A stretch of 64,000 nt of DNA from Novosphingobium umbonatum (GCF_004005905.1 NZ_SACO01000005.1:186001-250000); one strand, 5' to 3'; positions 46,083 through 55,240 are shown, counted from the first letter of the stretch. Notes: generated by a model from the sequence alone, not told the origin. Numbers and translations are program-made.

Positions 46083-48095
46083 ATGGCCAAGGCCGCATGG
46101 GGTATGACGATTTGCGCTCTGGCCGGAGGTGTTCCGGTGGCGCAGGCGCAGGAATCGGAATTGACGGTGATTGGCCAGCCCTTGCCGCCCAGCGCGGCGC
46201 AGGGGGCCTATTCCAGCCAGACTTTGGGCCGTGATGCCTTGATGGCCGCGCCATCGGGGCGGATCGAGGATGTGTTGGGCAATGTGGCCGGTTTCCAACA
46301 ATTCCGCCGTTCGGACAGCCGTTCGGCCAATCCTTCGGCGCAGGGGGCCAATTTGCGCGCTCTGGGAGGCAATGCGGCCTCGCGGACATTGGTGTTGCTG
46401 GATGGGGTGCCCATGGCCGATCCGATGTTCGGCGCGGTGCCATGGTCGGCTATGGCGCCCGAAAGGCTGGGGGCGATCCGCGTCACGCGCGGGGGCGGTT
46501 CGGGGGCCTTTGGTGCTGGCGCGGTGGCGGGCACGATTGAAATGGAAAGCGCCCCACGCGGATCTTTGATGCAGGGCGAGGCGGCGGTGAATGATCGCGG
46601 CGAATCGAGCCTGACCGGCATGTTATCCCCCCGCCTTGGCGCCGGTTTTGCGCAGGTTTCGGGCCGGTGGGATCGCGGGGCCGGTTTCTGGACCACGCCG
46701 GTCGACCAACGCGTGCCCGCCAGCGCGAAGGCGCGGTTTGACAGCTGGTCTGCTTCGGCGCGGGCGGTGGCGCCTATCGGCACGGATATGGAATTGCAGG
46801 GCCGCGTGACGGCCTATGACGACCATCGCACCTTGCGCTTTGCCGGAGCCAACAGCCATGCCAGCGGCGAGGATGCCAGCCTGCGCCTGATCGGGCGGGG
46901 ACGGTGGAAGTTTGATCTGCTCGGCTATTTGCAGGATCGCGGCTTTTCCAATATCACCATTTCGGCCACCACTTTCCGCACCTCACTGGATCAGCGCCAA
47001 ACGCCTGCCACCGGCCTTGGCGGCAAGCTGGAGATTCGTCCGCCGGTGGGCGGCGGCCATGTGCTGCGCTTGGGCGCGGATTGGCGGCGGGCGCAGGGGG
47101 ACCTGTCGGAAGTGGCCTATAATGCGGCAACCGGCGCGGTGACCGCCTATCGCAATGCGGGCGGGCGCAACGAGGACAAGGGCCTGTTTGTCGAGGATGA
47201 TTGGCAGCAAGGCCCGCTGACGCTGACTTTGGGCCTGCGTGCCGATCGCTGGAGCGTGGATGGCGGCTATAACACCGCCCGTTCGGCGGCGGGCGTGGTG
47301 ACGCAGGATCTGCGCCATGCCAGTCGCGCCGATTGGGCGGTGACGGGGCGGGGCGGGGCCTTGCTCAAACTGGCTGATGGGGCTTCCCTGCGCGCCTCGG
47401 CCTATACCGGTCTGCGCCAACCCACCATCAACGAGCTTTACCGCAGCTTCTCGCTGGTGGCATCGGGCGTGACGACGGTCACCAATGCCAACCCCTTGCT
47501 GGCCAATGAAAAGCTGGAGGGTTACGAGGCGGGGCTGGATCTGGCGCCTGCGCCATGGTTGAAACTGTCGGCCACGGCTTTCATCAACCGGCTGGGCAAT
47601 GCGATTGCCAATGTGACCATCGCCCAAACCGCCACCACCATCACCCGCCAGCGTCAGAATGTGGATGCCATCCGCGCCAAGGGGGTAGAACTAGCGGCCA
47701 GCGTTCATGCGGGCGCATGGAGCATGGAGGGCAGCATGGCGCTGACCGATTCTGTGGTGCGCACCAGTGGGGCGATGAATGGCATGCGCCCTTCGCAAAC
47801 GCCGCGTGTCTCGGCCAATGTGCAGGCGCGCTGGCAACCGGCGAAGGGCTGGCAGGCGGTGCTGGGCTTGCGCCATGTGGGGCCACAATATGAGGATGAT
47901 TTGCAAGTGTTCCGCATGGCTCCGGCCACCACGCTGAACGCTTTTGTGCAGGCGCCTTTGGGCCATGGGGCCAGCCTGATCCTGCGCGGGGAAAATCTGG
48001 GCGATGCGGCGGTGCAGACCCGTTATCAGGGCGCCAACAGCATTGATCTGGCCGCGCCGCGCACGGTGTGGGCGGGGATCAGGTTTGGCGGCTAA
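46083..48095 (+). CDS. TonB-dependent receptor (second)
   Basis: The protein has 670 residues with a signal peptide ending near VAQAQ (residue 23) and ESELTVIGQ, a TonB-box-like start. The plug (about 35-160) has RTLVLLDGVPMADP and RLGAIRVTRGGGSGAFGAGAVAGTIEM; the remaining barrel contains LRQPTINELYR, a common vitamin/siderophore-receptor strand, and ends IRFGG. AGGGAGAG precedes the ATG. I looked for a cobalamin riboswitch in the 176-bp leader, since HpnJ needs B12, and found none. The substrate is unknown. Confidence 0.92.
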   Translation: MAKAAWGMTICALAGGVPVAQAQESELTVIGQPLPPSAAQGAYSSQTLGRDALMAAPSGRIEDVLGNVAGFQQFRRSDSRSANPSAQGANLRALGGNAASRTLVLLDGVPMADPMFGAVPWSAMAPERLGAIRVTRGGGSGAFGAGAVAGTIEMESAPRGSLMQGEAAVNDRGESSLTGMLSPRLGAGFAQVSGRWDRGAGFWTTPVDQRVPASAKARFDSWSASARAVAPIGTDMELQGRVTAYDDHRTLRFAGANSHASGEDASLRLIGRGRWKFDLLGYLQDRGFSNITISATTFRTSLDQRQTPATGLGGKLEIRPPVGGGHVLRLGADWRRAQGDLSEVAYNAATGAVTAYRNAGGRNEDKGLFVEDDWQQGPLTLTLGLRADRWSVDGGYNTARSAAGVVTQDLRHASRADWAVTGRGGALLKLADGASLRASAYTGLRQPTINELYRSFSLVASGVTTVTNANPLLANEKLEGYEAGLDLAPAPWLKLSATAFINRLGNAIANVTIAQTATTITRQRQNVDAIRAKGVELAASVHAGAWSMEGSMALTDSVVRTSGAMNGMRPSQTPRVSANVQARWQPAKGWQAVLGLRHVGPQYEDDLQVFRMAPATTLNAFVQAPLGHGASLILRGENLGDAAVQTRYQGANSIDLAAPRTVWAGIRFGG

Positions 48096-48134
48096 AACCT
48101 TGCGGGGGCGGTCGGCACAGGGCATGGAGCGGGC

Positions 48135-48632
48135 ATGACCGCGCTCACTGTCAATGGCCGTCCGCTCTCCTTTGCGATGGACCCGCAAACCCCCTTGCTA
48201 TGGGCCTTGCGCGATGCGGCCAATCTGACCGGCACCAAATATGGTTGTGGCAGCGGGGAATGCGGGGCCTGCATCGTCTGGGTGGATGGCAAGGCGCAGG
48301 CCTCTTGCCAGATCACCTTAGCGCAGGTGGAAGGCGGCATGGTGACCACCATCGAAGGGCTGAGCCGCGACCGGTCCCACCCTGTGCAGCAGGCCATGGT
48401 GGCGCAAGGCGCGATCCAATGCGGATTTTGCACCAGCGGGATCGTGATGGCGGCGGCGGCGCTGTTGGCCAGTAATCCTGCGCCCTCGGCGGAACAGATT
48501 CGTGCCAGCCTGACCAATATATGCCGATGCGGGGTTACCCCGCGTCTGGTGCAGGCAGTTTTGCAGGCTGCGCGAATCCAGCGCGGCGAAGAACAGCAGT
48601 CCGCGGCAGGTAAAGCGCCGGTTCAGGGCTGA
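48135..48632 (+). CDS. 2Fe-2S small subunit of a xanthine-oxidase-family enzyme, orphan
   Basis: The protein has 165 residues. The plant-type 2Fe-2S cluster site is GCGSGECGACIVWVDG with a further CQ site, and the second cluster site is CGFCTSGIVMAA plus ICRCGVTPR. This is the isoquinoline-1-oxidoreductase alpha/IorA group of molybdenum hydroxylases. It lies 39 bp after the TonB receptor on the same strand. The expected large molybdopterin subunit and maturation genes are absent here; a methyltransferase gene follows. The partner must be elsewhere, or the locus is decayed. Confidence 0.9.
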   Translation: MTALTVNGRPLSFAMDPQTPLLWALRDAANLTGTKYGCGSGECGACIVWVDGKAQASCQITLAQVEGGMVTTIEGLSRDRSHPVQQAMVAQGAIQCGFCTSGIVMAAAALLASNPAPSAEQIRASLTNICRCGVTPRLVQAVLQAARIQRGEEQQSAAGKAPVQG

Positions 48633-48769
48633 GCACTTATCCACCGAATTGCGGGACGCGGGTCCCAAGCTTGGACGCAGGCTTGACGCTTCCTGCTTGC
48701 CAAGAGGCAAAGGTTTTGCAAACCAATGCTACGGTAAAGTTACAAATTGGACGGGGAATATACAGGCGT

Positions 48770-49399
48770 ATGTCGAGCGAGTTTGCGAAAGAGGCGCCTT
48801 TCTACCGCTTGAAACAGCGTGTTCGCCACGCCTTGGGCCCATGGGGTGTGTTTCTGCAGGGTTTCCTGAAAAATCCGGTGATGGTCGGCTCGATCGTGCC
48901 TTCCTCGCGCTTTACGATCAACCGCGTGTTGTCTGCGGTGGATTGGGACAATACCAAGCTTTTCGTGGAATATGGTCCGGGCGTAGGTACGTTTTGTCAG
49001 CCCGTTCTGGATCGCCTTAGCCGCGACGGCACTTTGCTGGTGATCGACCTCAATCCCGATTTCATCGATTATTTGCAGAAAACCATCACTGACAGCCGCT
49101 TTATCGCGGTTAATGGTTCGGCGGCCGATGTCGAAGAGATCATCCGCGCCCATGGGCATGAAAAGGCTGATTACATCATTTCGGGCCTGCCCTTTTCCAC
49201 CCTGCCGCCCGGTGTGGGGCCTGCGATTGCCAGCGCCACCTATCGCGTGCTGCGCAAGGGCGGGGCTTTCCTTGTCTATCAATTCACCCCGCGTGCGGGC
49301 GATTTCATGGCCCAGTTCTTCAAGCGGATCGACAAGGGGCTGGAGTGGATCAACGTCCCGCCATGCTTCCTGTTCTGGGGCTGGAAGGACGAGGATTGA
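48770..49399 (+). CDS. PmtA-like phospholipid N-methyltransferase
   Basis: The protein has 209 residues. FLKNPVMVGSIVPSSR marks the family, followed by the SAM-binding VEYGPGVGTF, LLVIDLNPDFIDYL, and the ISGLPFSTLPPG motif resembling other PmtA/OlsG and rRNA-dimethylase-like enzymes. It probably methylates phosphatidylethanolamine or an aminolipid at the membrane surface, but the specificity cannot be told from sequence alone. The start is the ATG at MSSEFAK; the upstream in-frame 33 codons are unlikely. A strong terminator follows. Confidence 0.8.
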   Translation: MSSEFAKEAPFYRLKQRVRHALGPWGVFLQGFLKNPVMVGSIVPSSRFTINRVLSAVDWDNTKLFVEYGPGVGTFCQPVLDRLSRDGTLLVIDLNPDFIDYLQKTITDSRFIAVNGSAADVEEIIRAHGHEKADYIISGLPFSTLPPGVGPAIASATYRVLRKGGAFLVYQFTPRAGDFMAQFFKRIDKGLEWINVPPCFLFWGWKDED

Positions 49400-49424
49400 G
49401 TTCACCGATTTGAGTTCACAAGAA

Positions 49425-49451
49425 GGGGGCGCGGTAAACGCCCCCTTTTTT
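49425..49451 (+). terminator. Rho-independent terminator after the methyltransferase
   Basis: GGGGGCG pairs with CGCCCCC across a 7-nt loop, followed by six T residues, 25 bases past the stop. It separates the convergent membrane-protein gene. Confidence 0.87.
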
Positions 49452-49458
49452 ATGCGCC

Positions 49459-50283
49459 TTACCAGACGCCGCGCGGCGTTTCGGCAGTTTCGCCCGACAA
49501 TTGGTGATAGCAGGCCGTCAGCATGGCGCAGAGATAGACCGCCGCCACCGCCGTCAGCAGCGAACTGACCACGGCCGCTGTAATATGGGCTGCCTGCGGC
49601 CCGCCCAGCAACCCGCCAATGACGCCGCTGATCGAGATGCCCGCGTAAATCGCCACCACCGCCAGCAGCGCCGCCATGCCCATAAAGCCCAGCAACCGCC
49701 CGACATTGCCCTTGGTCAACCGCCATGATTGACGCAGGGCCGCCCAAGGGTTGCGCTGGCGTTCCACCGCGATGACCGGCGCGGTCAATGTTGTGCGCAG
49801 ATAGAGATAGAACAGGCCGACCACCACCAGCGCCACCGCCGCCAACAGGATGCCTTGCTGGCCGCTGATGCTGGCCAAGCCGATGACCGTGCCGCCCAGA
49901 ACGGACAGCAGCACGACCATGATGATCTGCGCCGCGATATAGGTCGCCCCGCCCTTGACGCCCTGCATCAATGCCTGCCCCACGGTCGGCGCGCCGCGAT
50001 CCCCCATCAGGCCCAACATGCCCAAGGTCCCCACCGCCTGCATCACCAGCATGGGCAGCAGGAAGGGCAGGGTGGCCAGATAATAATCCTCCATCGCCTG
50101 CGCCATGGCCACCGGATCCGAAGCGCTGGGCTTGGGCGGTTCGTTCATGAACAGCGCAAAGGCCAGACGCGGCACCAGAAAGAACACGCCTGCCAGCGTC
50201 AGCAGCAATTCGCGATTGGCCATGACCAAGGCGGCGGCCTCGCGCCATGCCTGATTGCTGTCCAGCTTGATGGCCCGTTTCAT
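49459..50283 (-). CDS. Polytopic membrane protein, unknown function
   Basis: The protein has 274 residues and about six hydrophobic helices. An N-terminal amphipathic stretch ([20 protein letters not shown]) is followed by helices at about 25-45, 70-95, 110-140, 145-165, 190-225 and 230-260, with the conserved-looking [16 protein letters not shown] in a cytosolic loop. Similar loops occur in the glycerophosphodiesterase-type membrane domain family, but I cannot name the role. It starts at the ATG of MKRAIK; the frame is open far upstream into lipB antisense, which is not coding. It diverges from lipB across 93 bp. Confidence 0.7.
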   Translation of the reverse strand: MKRAIKLDSNQAWREAAALVMANRELLLTLAGVFFLVPRLAFALFMNEPPKPSASDPVAMAQAMEDYYLATLPFLLPMLVMQAVGTLGMLGLMGDRGAPTVGQALMQGVKGGATYIAAQIIMVVLLSVLGGTVIGLASISGQQGILLAAVALVVVGLFYLYLRTTLTAPVIAVERQRNPWAALRQSWRLTKGNVGRLLGFMGMAALLAVVAIYAGISISGVIGGLLGGPQAAHITAAVVSSLLTAVAAVYLCAMLTACYHQLSGETAETPRGVW

Positions 50284-50376
50284 AAAATCGCAATCCTTCC
50301 ATGCCGCACCGGAACTTCGCTCAGCCCGACGCTTGCCCTCTTGATAACCGCAGCAAGATGGCCCACGCAACGCGTC

Positions 50377-51087
50377 ATGCCAAATCTTACCCAGAATCTC
50401 GACTACAGCCAAACCCTTGGTGGTGTGGAAATCCGCCGCGACTATGAAAATGTGCCCTATCGCAGGGCTTTGGATGCGCAATTGGCCCGCAATGATGCGA
50501 TTGGGCTTGGTCAGGCCAGCGATCTGATCTGGCTGCTGGAACATCCGCCGGTCTATACCGCAGGCACCAGCGCGCAGATCTCCGATGTGCTGGACCAGCG
50601 TTTCGAGATTGTGGAAGCGGGGCGCGGGGGCAAATATACCTATCACGGGCCGGGGCAGCGCATCGGTTATGTCTTGCTGGACTTGCGCCAGCGCGCGCGG
50701 GATGTACGCGGATTTGTCCATGCGCTGGAGGGCTGGGTGATCGACACTCTGGGCGATTTTGGCGTGGAAAGCTGGCGCAGCGAGGCGGGTGTGGGCATCT
50801 GGACCCGCGATGTCGACGGCAGCGAGGCCAAGATCGGCGCGATTGGTGTGCGCATCCGGCGCTGGGTCACCTGCCATGGGTTTTCGGTCAATCTCTCGCC
50901 GGACCTGTCGCATTTTTCCGGCATTGTGCCTTGCGGCATTGCCGAAAAGGGCGTGACCAGTCTGGCGCGGCTGGGGCTGGACGTATCGGCGCAACAATGG
51001 GACGAGGCGCTGTTGGCACGGGCAGAGGCGTTTCTGGCGAAGCTGGATGTCGCCTGTCCTCCGGTGAGTGCGGAGAAAGAAGTATGA
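50377..51087 (+). CDS. lipB: Octanoyl-[acyl-carrier-protein]:protein N-octanoyltransferase
   Basis: The protein has 236 residues. LipB signatures are [38 protein letters not shown], the basic-hydrophobic [11 protein letters not shown], and the catalytic-cysteine segment IVPCGI. It moves octanoate from ACP to lipoate-dependent proteins in the cytosol. The ATG used gives the normal length. The stop overlaps the next gene (ATGA). Confidence 0.95.
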   Translation: MPNLTQNLDYSQTLGGVEIRRDYENVPYRRALDAQLARNDAIGLGQASDLIWLLEHPPVYTAGTSAQISDVLDQRFEIVEAGRGGKYTYHGPGQRIGYVLLDLRQRARDVRGFVHALEGWVIDTLGDFGVESWRSEAGVGIWTRDVDGSEAKIGAIGVRIRRWVTCHGFSVNLSPDLSHFSGIVPCGIAEKGVTSLARLGLDVSAQQWDEALLARAEAFLAKLDVACPPVSAEKEV

Positions 51088-51344
51088 AGCGTTTGGTGGT
51101 GATAGCGGCTCTGGCCCTGCTGGCGGCCTGTGGCGAGAAGAAAGCGGCCAAGAGCGATGACCAGCGCACGGCTTCGGGGCAAATCCTGCCCGGTTCGGTC
51201 AGCGATTCGATGATCGCCTATGACGCGCTGACATCTCAGGCGCCGATTCAGCCGCGGGCGGTGGTGGCTGCTCCCGTGGCGGCGGCCAGTTCGGCGGCGG
51301 AGGAGGCGGCTCCGGTGGAGGCGGGGAGTCCGGTGGCGGAGTGA
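51084..51344 (+). CDS. Small predicted lipoprotein
   Basis: The protein has 86 residues. A signal peptide with lipobox LLAAC ([20 protein letters not shown]) gives a mature lipoprotein of about 69 residues, first charged ([10 protein letters not shown]), then Ala/Pro/Glu-rich and low complexity. Its 4-base overlap with lipB and the in-frame ATG support translation. No family is recognised. It ends at the start of a palindromic repeat region. Confidence 0.7.
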   Translation: MKRLVVIAALALLAACGEKKAAKSDDQRTASGQILPGSVSDSMIAYDALTSQAPIQPRAVVAAPVAAASSAAEEAAPVEAGSPVAE

Positions 51345-51598
51345 GGGGGGGAGTTTGCCGCTGGCAGGCAAAGGGACTCGTCCCTTTGCGATCCCATTAA
51401 TGGGCGTGACCGCTAGCGCTTTGTGATTATGTTTTAAGGCCGTTGCGCGGCATGGTTTGGACGTAAGGCTTGCGTTGGAACCTCGGGGGTGTGGGGGCAT
51501 TGCCCCCACTTGAAACGATTTGCCCTAGCCTTCCGACACACCCCCGTGAAAGGGATCGCCAAGGGACGAGTCCCTTGGCCCGCCGGAGGCATCCTAAA
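51345..51598. repeat. Intergenic palindromic repeat cluster
   Basis: Three palindromes occupy this gap. Copy 1 (51368-51389) has arms GCAAAGGGAC and GTCCCTTTGC around TC. Copy 2 (51558-51579) is in inverse orientation with arms GCCAAGGGAC and GTCCCTTGGC around GA. Read in the same direction both continue CGATCCC, so they are two diverged copies of one element. The stem changes are paired (A-T to C-G), which preserves base pairing. Between them is a 19-bp palindrome (arms GTGGGGGCA and TGCCCCCAC, 51491-51509), and CCCATTAATGGG lies at 51393-51404. It looks like a REP-type element; it may also end transcripts of lipB and nadA. Confidence 0.7.
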
Positions 51599-52588
51599 TC
51601 AACGCGCGCCCAGGTCCCCCTGACCCACCGTGCCACTGGCCATCTCCAGCATACGGTCGAGGCTTTCCTTGGCCTTCAGGCGCAGAGGCTCGTCGATCTC
51701 GATACGCGGGGATAGGTCGCGCAGGGAAAGATAGAGCTTTTCCAGCGTGTTAAGCGCCATGTAGGGGCAGATGTTGCAGTTGCAATTGCCATCGGCACCG
51801 GGCGCGCCGATGAAGGTCTTGTTGGGAATGGCCAGCTGCATCTGGTGGATGATATGCGGCTCGGTGGCCACGATCAGCGTGTCGGCATCAATCGTCTTGG
51901 CATAGTTCAAAATGCCGCTGGTGGAGCCGACATAATCGGCATGGTCCACGATGGTTGGCGGGCATTCGGGATGCGCGGCAATCGGCGCATCGGGATGCTG
52001 GGCCTTTAGCTTGAGCAATTCGGTCTCGCTGAAAGCTTCATGCACGATGCACACGCCGGGCCACAACAGCATTTCGCGGTCGAACTTGCGCGCCAGATAG
52101 CCGCCAAGGTGGCGGTCAGGGCCAAAGATGATCTTCTGGTCACGCGGGATTTGCGCCAGGATCTTTTCCGCGCTGGAACTGGTGACGATGATGTCGGACA
52201 AAGCCTTCACCTCGGTCGAGCAGTTGATATAGGTCAGCGCGATATGGTCGGGATGGGCTTCGCGGAACGCCTTGAACTTTTCGGGCGGGCAGGCGTCTTC
52301 AAGGCTGCAACCCGCGTTGAGGTCGGGCAGCACCACAGTCTTTTCGGGCGAGAGGATCTTGGCCACCTCGGCCATGAATTTCACGCCGCAAAAGGCAATG
52401 ACATCCGCGTCGGTCTCGGCGGCTTTGCGGCTCAGCTCCAGACTGTCGCCCACAAAATCGGCCAGATCCTGCAATTCGGGCCGCTGGTAATAATGGGCCA
52501 GAATGACGGCGTTCTTTTCCACCCGCAGGCGGTTGATCTCGGCCAGCAGCTCTTCCTTGGTGCTGGGCATTGCAGTTTGGACAGTCAT
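51599..52588 (-). CDS. nadA: Quinolinate synthase
   Basis: The protein has 329 residues. The 4Fe-4S ligands are in LNAGCSLEDACP, HPECPP and CNCNICPYMALN, with VILAHYYQRPELQDLAD and FGPDRHLGGYLA also typical. It condenses iminoaspartate with dihydroxyacetone phosphate to quinolinate in NAD synthesis. nadB and nadC are not in the window. GGGAG lies seven bases before the ATG used; a TTG six codons earlier is less likely. Confidence 0.95.
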   Translation of the reverse strand: MTVQTAMPSTKEELLAEINRLRVEKNAVILAHYYQRPELQDLADFVGDSLELSRKAAETDADVIAFCGVKFMAEVAKILSPEKTVVLPDLNAGCSLEDACPPEKFKAFREAHPDHIALTYINCSTEVKALSDIIVTSSSAEKILAQIPRDQKIIFGPDRHLGGYLARKFDREMLLWPGVCIVHEAFSETELLKLKAQHPDAPIAAHPECPPTIVDHADYVGSTSGILNYAKTIDADTLIVATEPHIIHQMQLAIPNKTFIGAPGADGNCNCNICPYMALNTLEKLYLSLRDLSPRIEIDEPLRLKAKESLDRMLEMASGTVGQGDLGAR

Positions 52589-52667
52589 GGCATCGCTCCC
52601 GTTCAAGGGCTTTCATTTGCCGCGCCTCCTAGGCGGGCCGGGGCCGGTCCCCAAGTGAAAATTGGTG

Positions 52668-53546
52668 TCAGGCGGCGAGGAATAACTCGCCATCGCGGGC
52701 AATCATCCCCCGCCTTTCCAGATCAAGCAGATGGGCCAGCACCGATTGCCCCGCCGCGCGCAGCAGCTTGGCATCAAGGCCGGGATACATTTGTTCGACC
52801 ATGGCGGGGATGCTGGCGGGGGCCTCCTCCAGCAGGCGCAGGATCTGTTTCTCGCGCAGGCGGCGGTGGCCGATCATGCCGCGCAGCAATTGCTGTGGCT
52901 TGTCCACCTGCGGGCCATGGGCGGGGTAATAGACGCGGTCCTCGCGCTGTTGCAGGCGCTCCAGACTGTTCATATAATCGCCCATGTCCCCGTCGGGGGG
53001 CGACACCACCGTGGTGGACCAGCCCATCACATGATCGCCGGTGAACAAGGCGCCGGTTTCCAGCAGCGCAAAGCACAGATGGTTCGACGTGTGCCCCGGC
53101 GTTTCCAGCGCGACCAGCGTGGCCGAGGGCAGGCGGATAATCTCGCCATCGGACAGGATGCGATCGGGTTGATAGTCGGTGTCAAAGGCGGCATCGCTGC
53201 GCGGCCCGTCATCCTCCAGCGTCAGCGGTGCGCAGCCGATGATCGGCGCTCCGGTCGCGGCGGCCAGCGGCGCGGCGGCGGGGGAATGGTCGCGATGCGT
53301 ATGGGTGCAGGCAATGGCCAGAACCGGCGCATCGCCAATCGCGGCCAGCAGCGCGGCAATATGTTCGGCATCGTCCGGACCAGGATCGATCACCGCCAAG
53401 CCACGGCTGTCGCCGACCACATAGGTCTGGGTGCCGGTGAAGGTATAGGGTCCGGCATTGGTGGCCAAGACGCGGCCTACCAGCGGTTCCAGCCTTTCGA
53501 CAGCGCCCACGGGCCATGGTTGCGGGGGATGTTCCATGCGGCCCAT
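52668..53546 (-). CDS. Metallo-beta-lactamase fold hydrolase
   Basis: The protein has 292 residues. The metal site HTHRDH is clear, with a later LETPGHTSNHL, LFTGDHVMG and YPAHGP giving the further His and Asp ligands. The C-terminal 70 residues form a winged-helix-like domain (KQILRLLEEAPASIPAMVEQMY), as in LACTB2-type proteins. It is cytosolic, and its substrate is unknown (a thioester or RNA are possibilities for the family). The second ATG, three codons on, could be the real start. It lies 79 bp before nadA on the same strand. Confidence 0.87.
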   Translation of the reverse strand: MGRMEHPPQPWPVGAVERLEPLVGRVLATNAGPYTFTGTQTYVVGDSRGLAVIDPGPDDAEHIAALLAAIGDAPVLAIACTHTHRDHSPAAAPLAAATGAPIIGCAPLTLEDDGPRSDAAFDTDYQPDRILSDGEIIRLPSATLVALETPGHTSNHLCFALLETGALFTGDHVMGWSTTVVSPPDGDMGDYMNSLERLQQREDRVYYPAHGPQVDKPQQLLRGMIGHRRLREKQILRLLEEAPASIPAMVEQMYPGLDAKLLRAAGQSVLAHLLDLERRGMIARDGELFLAA

Positions 53547-53591
53547 ATGGGGATGGGCCCGCGATTTGTCGAGGCTTTCGGCTAGGAAACC

Positions 53592-54053
53592 TCAGGCTAC
53601 ATTTTGGGATAGGCGTGCGCGCAGTTGGTCCAGCGCGGAATGGACGCCTGGCGCAGGCTCGCGCCAGCTGCGGTCGAGCCTGAGCAGGCGGGCGTAGAAA
53701 TTCTCGGTATGGCTGACCAGATTTTGCAGGTTTTCGGGCAGAAGAGCCAGTCTTTGCGCATCGCCCGCCGGAAAATCGGGTGCTAGGCGGCCATAGCGGC
53801 GCAGCTGGAATTCCGACAATTCGCCCATGAAATAGGCGCGGTGGTTGAGCAGCCATGCCATGGCATGCATCATCCGCGTGGTGGTGCGCAAAGCCTCGCA
53901 AGACAGGGCAATCCGCGCGGCATCGGCGTCCGTGCCGGTTTGTTCGATGCGGCCCGACAGGTCAAATGCGCCGCGCACCTCGTCCGACAGGACCAGCGCC
54001 TCGCAATAAAGGCCTTCGACAATGCGCGGGTTGATGGTGGTGGCGTGGCTCAT
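53592..54053 (-). CDS. DUF1465 protein, RcdA-like
   Basis: The protein has 153 residues from this ATG (an ATG three codons earlier at 54062 is possible). It is helical throughout, with TINPRIVEGLYCEALVLSDE, MMHAMAWLLNHRAYFMGEL and NLQNLVSHTENFYARLLRLD as DUF1465 segments. In Caulobacter the family member RcdA is a ClpXP adaptor in CtrA degradation during the cell cycle. Assignment is by family; this cell-cycle role in sphingomonads is inferred. It lies on the minus strand before the metallo-hydrolase. Confidence 0.8.
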   Translation of the reverse strand: MSHATTINPRIVEGLYCEALVLSDEVRGAFDLSGRIEQTGTDADAARIALSCEALRTTTRMMHAMAWLLNHRAYFMGELSEFQLRRYGRLAPDFPAGDAQRLALLPENLQNLVSHTENFYARLLRLDRSWREPAPGVHSALDQLRARLSQNVA

Positions 54054-54188
54054 GACCGGCATTCGTTAGGGGGTGAAGGGCGGGCGGCGCAATCGGGCAG
54101 CCAGAGCAGACTGTCCCGAAATGGATCGTTACCGGTATAGTTCCAAAATTTCAGTATTTTGGCAAGGGTTTGTTGTAAATTCCCGCCA

Positions 54189-54398
54189 TCAGGCGATGAT
54201 ATCGGGAATCAGGTAATCCTCGATCAGCGATATCTGGTCCTTCAGTTTCAGCTTGCGCTTTTTCAGGCGGGCGATCTGCAACTGGTCGCTCGTGCCATTG
54301 GGGCCCGCCACGCTGGACAGGGCATCAATCGCCGCATCCAGATCGCGATGCTCTACCTTCAGCATCTCCAGCCGCTTGCGCAGTTCCTCCTCGGTCAC
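54189..54398 (-). CDS. DUF465 (YdcH-like) small protein
   Basis: The protein has 69 residues, wholly helical with two heptad-rich helices (RKRLEMLKVEHRDLDAAID and QIARLKKRKLKLKDQISLIE) that would pair. This is the DUF465/YdcH pattern, of unknown function. The start is GTG with GGAG nine bases upstream. A second, shorter DUF465 gene lies 474 bp away on the opposite strand. Confidence 0.8.
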   Translation of the reverse strand: MTEEELRKRLEMLKVEHRDLDAAIDALSSVAGPNGTSDQLQIARLKKRKLKLKDQISLIEDYLIPDIIA

Positions 54399-54872
54399 CA
54401 GCGAATGCTCCAGACTAGAATGCTTGCCACAGGCACCTTGCTCTAGTCATGCGCGGGCCTCATCGCAAGCTTTACTGCAGGCGAAGTGGTGGCACTGTCC
54501 CGACTTGGTTCATTTGCCGCAAATGCCCTTAGCAGCCTGTCGCAAGGCAAAACGCTTCGTCGCTTTACAGCGGCGATCGACGTCAAAAGGGCTTCGCAAG
54601 GCGGGGCTCTTGTGGTTCTTTCCATCCGCGCCGGATGAAATTTCGATTCGCCCCATTCGCAGGAGAGATAGGGGCGGTTGATGACAGTTTCGCGGCGTGG
54701 CGGGATGTGAAGCCCGTCGGTGCATCAAGGGGGGTAAGCCAAAGGCGCCCACCACACGACGCGCCCTGCATCCTTTGTCCGCGCTATTGCGGGCCAACTG
54801 GGATCGGGATGGGGACGCGCCGCGCTGGCGGGGGCCGCAATTCTAGCTGATAAGAGCCAAGGAGAACGCCTC
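54399..54872. other. 474-bp interval between divergent DUF465 genes
   Basis: No gene stands out. Open frames here are short, GC-driven and without ribosome-binding sites. A CGCCCC...GGGGCG inverted repeat lies near 54652-54680, and a short frame for a nine-residue peptide (MTVSRRGGM) follows from 54680. I see no known structured RNA (tmRNA, SRP RNA, RNase P RNA). The promoters of both DUF465 genes should be here, and a small RNA could be hidden. Confidence 0.35.
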
Positions 54873-55028
54873 GTGGAATCATCGCATCTCAACGCTTTGC
54901 AGACCAAGCACGCTGGTCTTGAACGCCGGATTGCCGAGGAAATGAAAAGCCCGCATCCTGATTTGGCCATGATCGCCAGCCTGAAGCGCCACAAGCTGCG
55001 CTTGCGAGACCAGCTCGCCCATCACTGA
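54873..55028 (+). CDS. Short DUF465 (YdcH-like) protein
   Basis: The protein has 51 residues. It starts at GTG with AGGAG eight bases before. The helices (ALQTKHAGLERRIAEEMKS and LAMIASLKRHKLRLRDQLAH) with the loop PHPDLA between them are the DUF465 signature. Function is unknown. A hairpin terminator follows 22 bases after the stop. It is easily missed because of its size and GTG start. Confidence 0.82.
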   Translation: MESSHLNALQTKHAGLERRIAEEMKSPHPDLAMIASLKRHKLRLRDQLAHH

Positions 55029-55050
55029 TCCCTTATCCTTTCCCATCAAC

Positions 55051-55097
55051 AGCCCCCGGTCCGCGCCTGTTGTCCAAAACGCGGGTCGGGGGCTTTT
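55051..55097 (+). terminator. Hairpin terminator after the short DUF465 gene
   Basis: Arms AGCCCCCGGTCCGCG and CGCGGGTCGGGGGCT pair in 13 of 15 positions with a 14-nt loop, followed by TTT. It lies between the DUF465 gene and ptsP, which has its own upstream region. Confidence 0.75.
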
Positions 55098-55240
55098 ATA
55101 TTGCGCGGATCGGGTGCAGCATTCCAATCGCGCCCAGATGGGCAAATTCTGGCCCAATGCACCCGAATTTGCGCCGAATGCATGGTTTTGCCCACCTTGC
55201 CTGTTTGCAAATAGCGCAATTTGGCCTTAGGTCTGGGCCC

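Noticed and set aside
49459..50997. Much longer version of the membrane protein reaching across lipB
   Set aside because: The upstream 238 codons are antisense to lipB and not protein-like; the ATG at 50283 begins the hydrophobic protein.
54635..54850. 71-codon frame in the DUF465 gap
   Set aside because: It has no ribosome-binding site and a low-complexity C-terminus; overlapping frames on both strands are equally open.
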